Source: Mageeibacillus sp. UBA3781
GTDB taxonomy: Bacteria > Bacillota > Clostridia > Saccharofermentanales > Saccharofermentanaceae
DNA: 31,617 nt
Reading direction: 5' to 3'
Assembly (NCBI GenBank): GCA_002368805.1
Contig: DFFH01000041.1
Location: 71,547 to 103,163 of the forward strand
Both the position numbers and the translations under genes were made by a program. Below are positions 30,799-31,617 of this stretch, one piece after another (the stretch's first letter is position 1; every line of letters begins with the position of its first letter). Under the pieces are notes generated by a model, which saw nothing but the letters and a program-made list of their open reading frames with translations, had not been told where the DNA came from and searched no databases.

Positions 30799-31617
30799 CA
30801 GTTTTTCCTCCTCATTTTCGCTATAAAGAATCCGTCCATTCCCTCTTCATCCGGAAGGATCGTCATCATTCCTTTGCCGCTTTCCATGGCAAGTCTCGGA
30901 TTATTCTCGAGTTTTTCCGGCAGAAGATCCGTAAACGGCACACATTCAAAGTCCTCATGCCGGGAAAGGAATGCTTCTACCTGTTTCTCATTTTCATTCG
31001 GGTTTATCGTACATGTGCTGTAGATAAGAAATCCGCCTTTCTTTACACGCAGGCAGCTGTTCTCCAGTATGCATTCCTGCACCGGAAGAAGATCCTGCAT
31101 CTTTTCATAAGACATGGATAGGCGGATGTCCGGTTTCCTGTGAAGGAGTCCGAGCCCGCTGCAGGGAACATCACAGAGTACGAGATCATATTCCCGCAGG
31201 AGCTTCTCCGTCTCCTCTTTCAGATATGTGCAGTCATAGTGCATCGTCGATATGATCGAAAGGCCGAGTCTTTCTGCCGTCTGATCCACCATCTTCAGCC
31301 GGACCTCATTGGCATCAAGCGCGTCGATATGGCCCTTATTCCCCATCGATTCAGCAAGATGGGCTGTTTTCCCTCCCGGTGCACTGCATGTATCCAGAAC
31401 ATCCCAGTTCTCTTTTGGATCAGCGATCCTTCCGACGAGCATAGCAGACAGGCTCTGTACAGAGAAGTGTCCCTGCCGATAGGAAGAAGATTCCGATATA
31501 TCCATACTGTTTCCAGGGATATCCGCGGCCTCCGGAAGGACCGGATCCTTCTCCGCCCGTATCGAGTCTTCTTCGAGTTCTTTTATCAGAGCATCTATAT
31601 CCTTGACCTTCAGCGGA
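30798..31617 (-). CDS. rsmB: 16S rRNA (cytosine967-C5)-methyltransferase, 5' part cut by the window edge
   Basis: The frame is open to the right edge; the last 37 codons before the apparent ATG at 31505 belong to the same gene (PLKVKDIDALIKELEED...). What is seen (272 residues) is the catalytic half of the RsmB enzyme, which uses S-adenosylmethionine to methylate C967. DTCSAPGGKTAHLAE binds the cofactor; DVPCSGLG and YSTCTINPNENE hold the two catalytic Cys. The usual NusB-like N-terminal domain must lie outside the window. Operon continues upstream. The family name follows gene order and motifs; another rRNA m5C methyltransferase is possible but less likely. Confidence 0.93.
   Translation of the reverse strand, partial: PLKVKDIDALIKELEEDSIRAEKDPVLPEAADIPGNSMDISESSSYRQGHFSVQSLSAMLVGRIADPKENWDVLDTCSAPGGKTAHLAESMGNKGHIDALDANEVRLKMVDQTAERLGLSIISTMHYDCTYLKEETEKLLREYDLVLCDVPCSGLGLLHRKPDIRLSMSYEKMQDLLPVQECILENSCLRVKKGGFLIYSTCTINPNENEKQVEAFLSRHEDFECVPFTDLLPEKLENNPRLAMESGKGMMTILPDEEGMDGFFIAKMRRKN

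Noticed and set aside
1..31617. Mobile elements, CRISPR arrays, phage genes, toxin-antitoxin or defence systems
   Set aside because: I looked for transposase or integrase motifs, regularly spaced repeats and defence-type proteins and saw none. The tRNA-Pro gene has no attached integrase or repeated 3' end.

Overview
This window looks like chromosomal DNA of a low-to-moderate GC Firmicute of the class Clostridia, probably a fibre-degrading gut or rumen anaerobe. The evidence is the gene order rsmB-rlmN-PP2C-PASTA kinase-rsgA-rpe-thiN, the infC-rpmI-rplT operon with an L20-type leader, a T-box in front of thrS, strong AGGAGG ribosome binding sites, many lipoproteins with Thr/Glu/Pro-rich linkers, and a surface GH10 xylanase. 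A Saccharofermentans- or Ruminococcaceae-like source is a guess, not something the sequence proves. No phage, insertion sequence, integrase, CRISPR array or toxin-antitoxin pair was seen.

Layout. Positions 1-7121 are all on the minus strand: an unrecognised gene cut by the left edge, an orphan ABC-2-like membrane protein, a small HPr-fold-like protein with a strong promoter and a cluster of repeated half-sites, dihydrofolate reductase, a xylanase lipoprotein with a LacI-type palindrome upstream, two small membrane-anchored proteins, an MscS-type channel, and a single tRNA-Pro(CGG). Positions 7215-8448 hold a plus-strand lipoprotein that converges on thrS (8560-10338) through a long two-way terminator. 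A Thr-type T-box leader precedes thrS. Next come four close minus-strand genes (10707-14389): a secreted protein with a duplicated domain, a zinc-ribbon membrane protein, an ADP-ribosylglycohydrolase and a single-pass membrane protein. They face a divergent small lipoprotein (14498-15097). An acyltransferase (15107-16384) and another lipoprotein (16600-17763) follow.

The right half is mostly housekeeping. One probable minus-strand transcript from a strong promoter at 22743-22771 carries infC, rpmI, rplT, a TrmH/SpoU methyltransferase, two RCK proteins and the K+ translocating subunit TrkH/KtrB, ending at the terminator at 17809-17845. A DUF805-like membrane gene and a PLP aminotransferase diverge from 23244-23432. 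The last block (31617 down to 24617) is the ribosome/rRNA modification and Ser/Thr phosphorylation operon. Its genes overlap or nearly touch, so co-translation is likely. It contains a phosphatase-kinase pair, and the kinase has an unusual extra extracytoplasmic region.

There are few unexplained gaps. The only gene-free stretch over 300 bases (10339-10706) is the T-box leader with its promoter and terminator. The most interesting points are the extended PASTA kinase, the ADP-ribosylglycohydrolase neighbourhood, the recurring secreted domains, the half-site cluster in front of the HPr-like gene, and terminators for plus-strand genes that lie inside the convergent neighbour's coding sequence.
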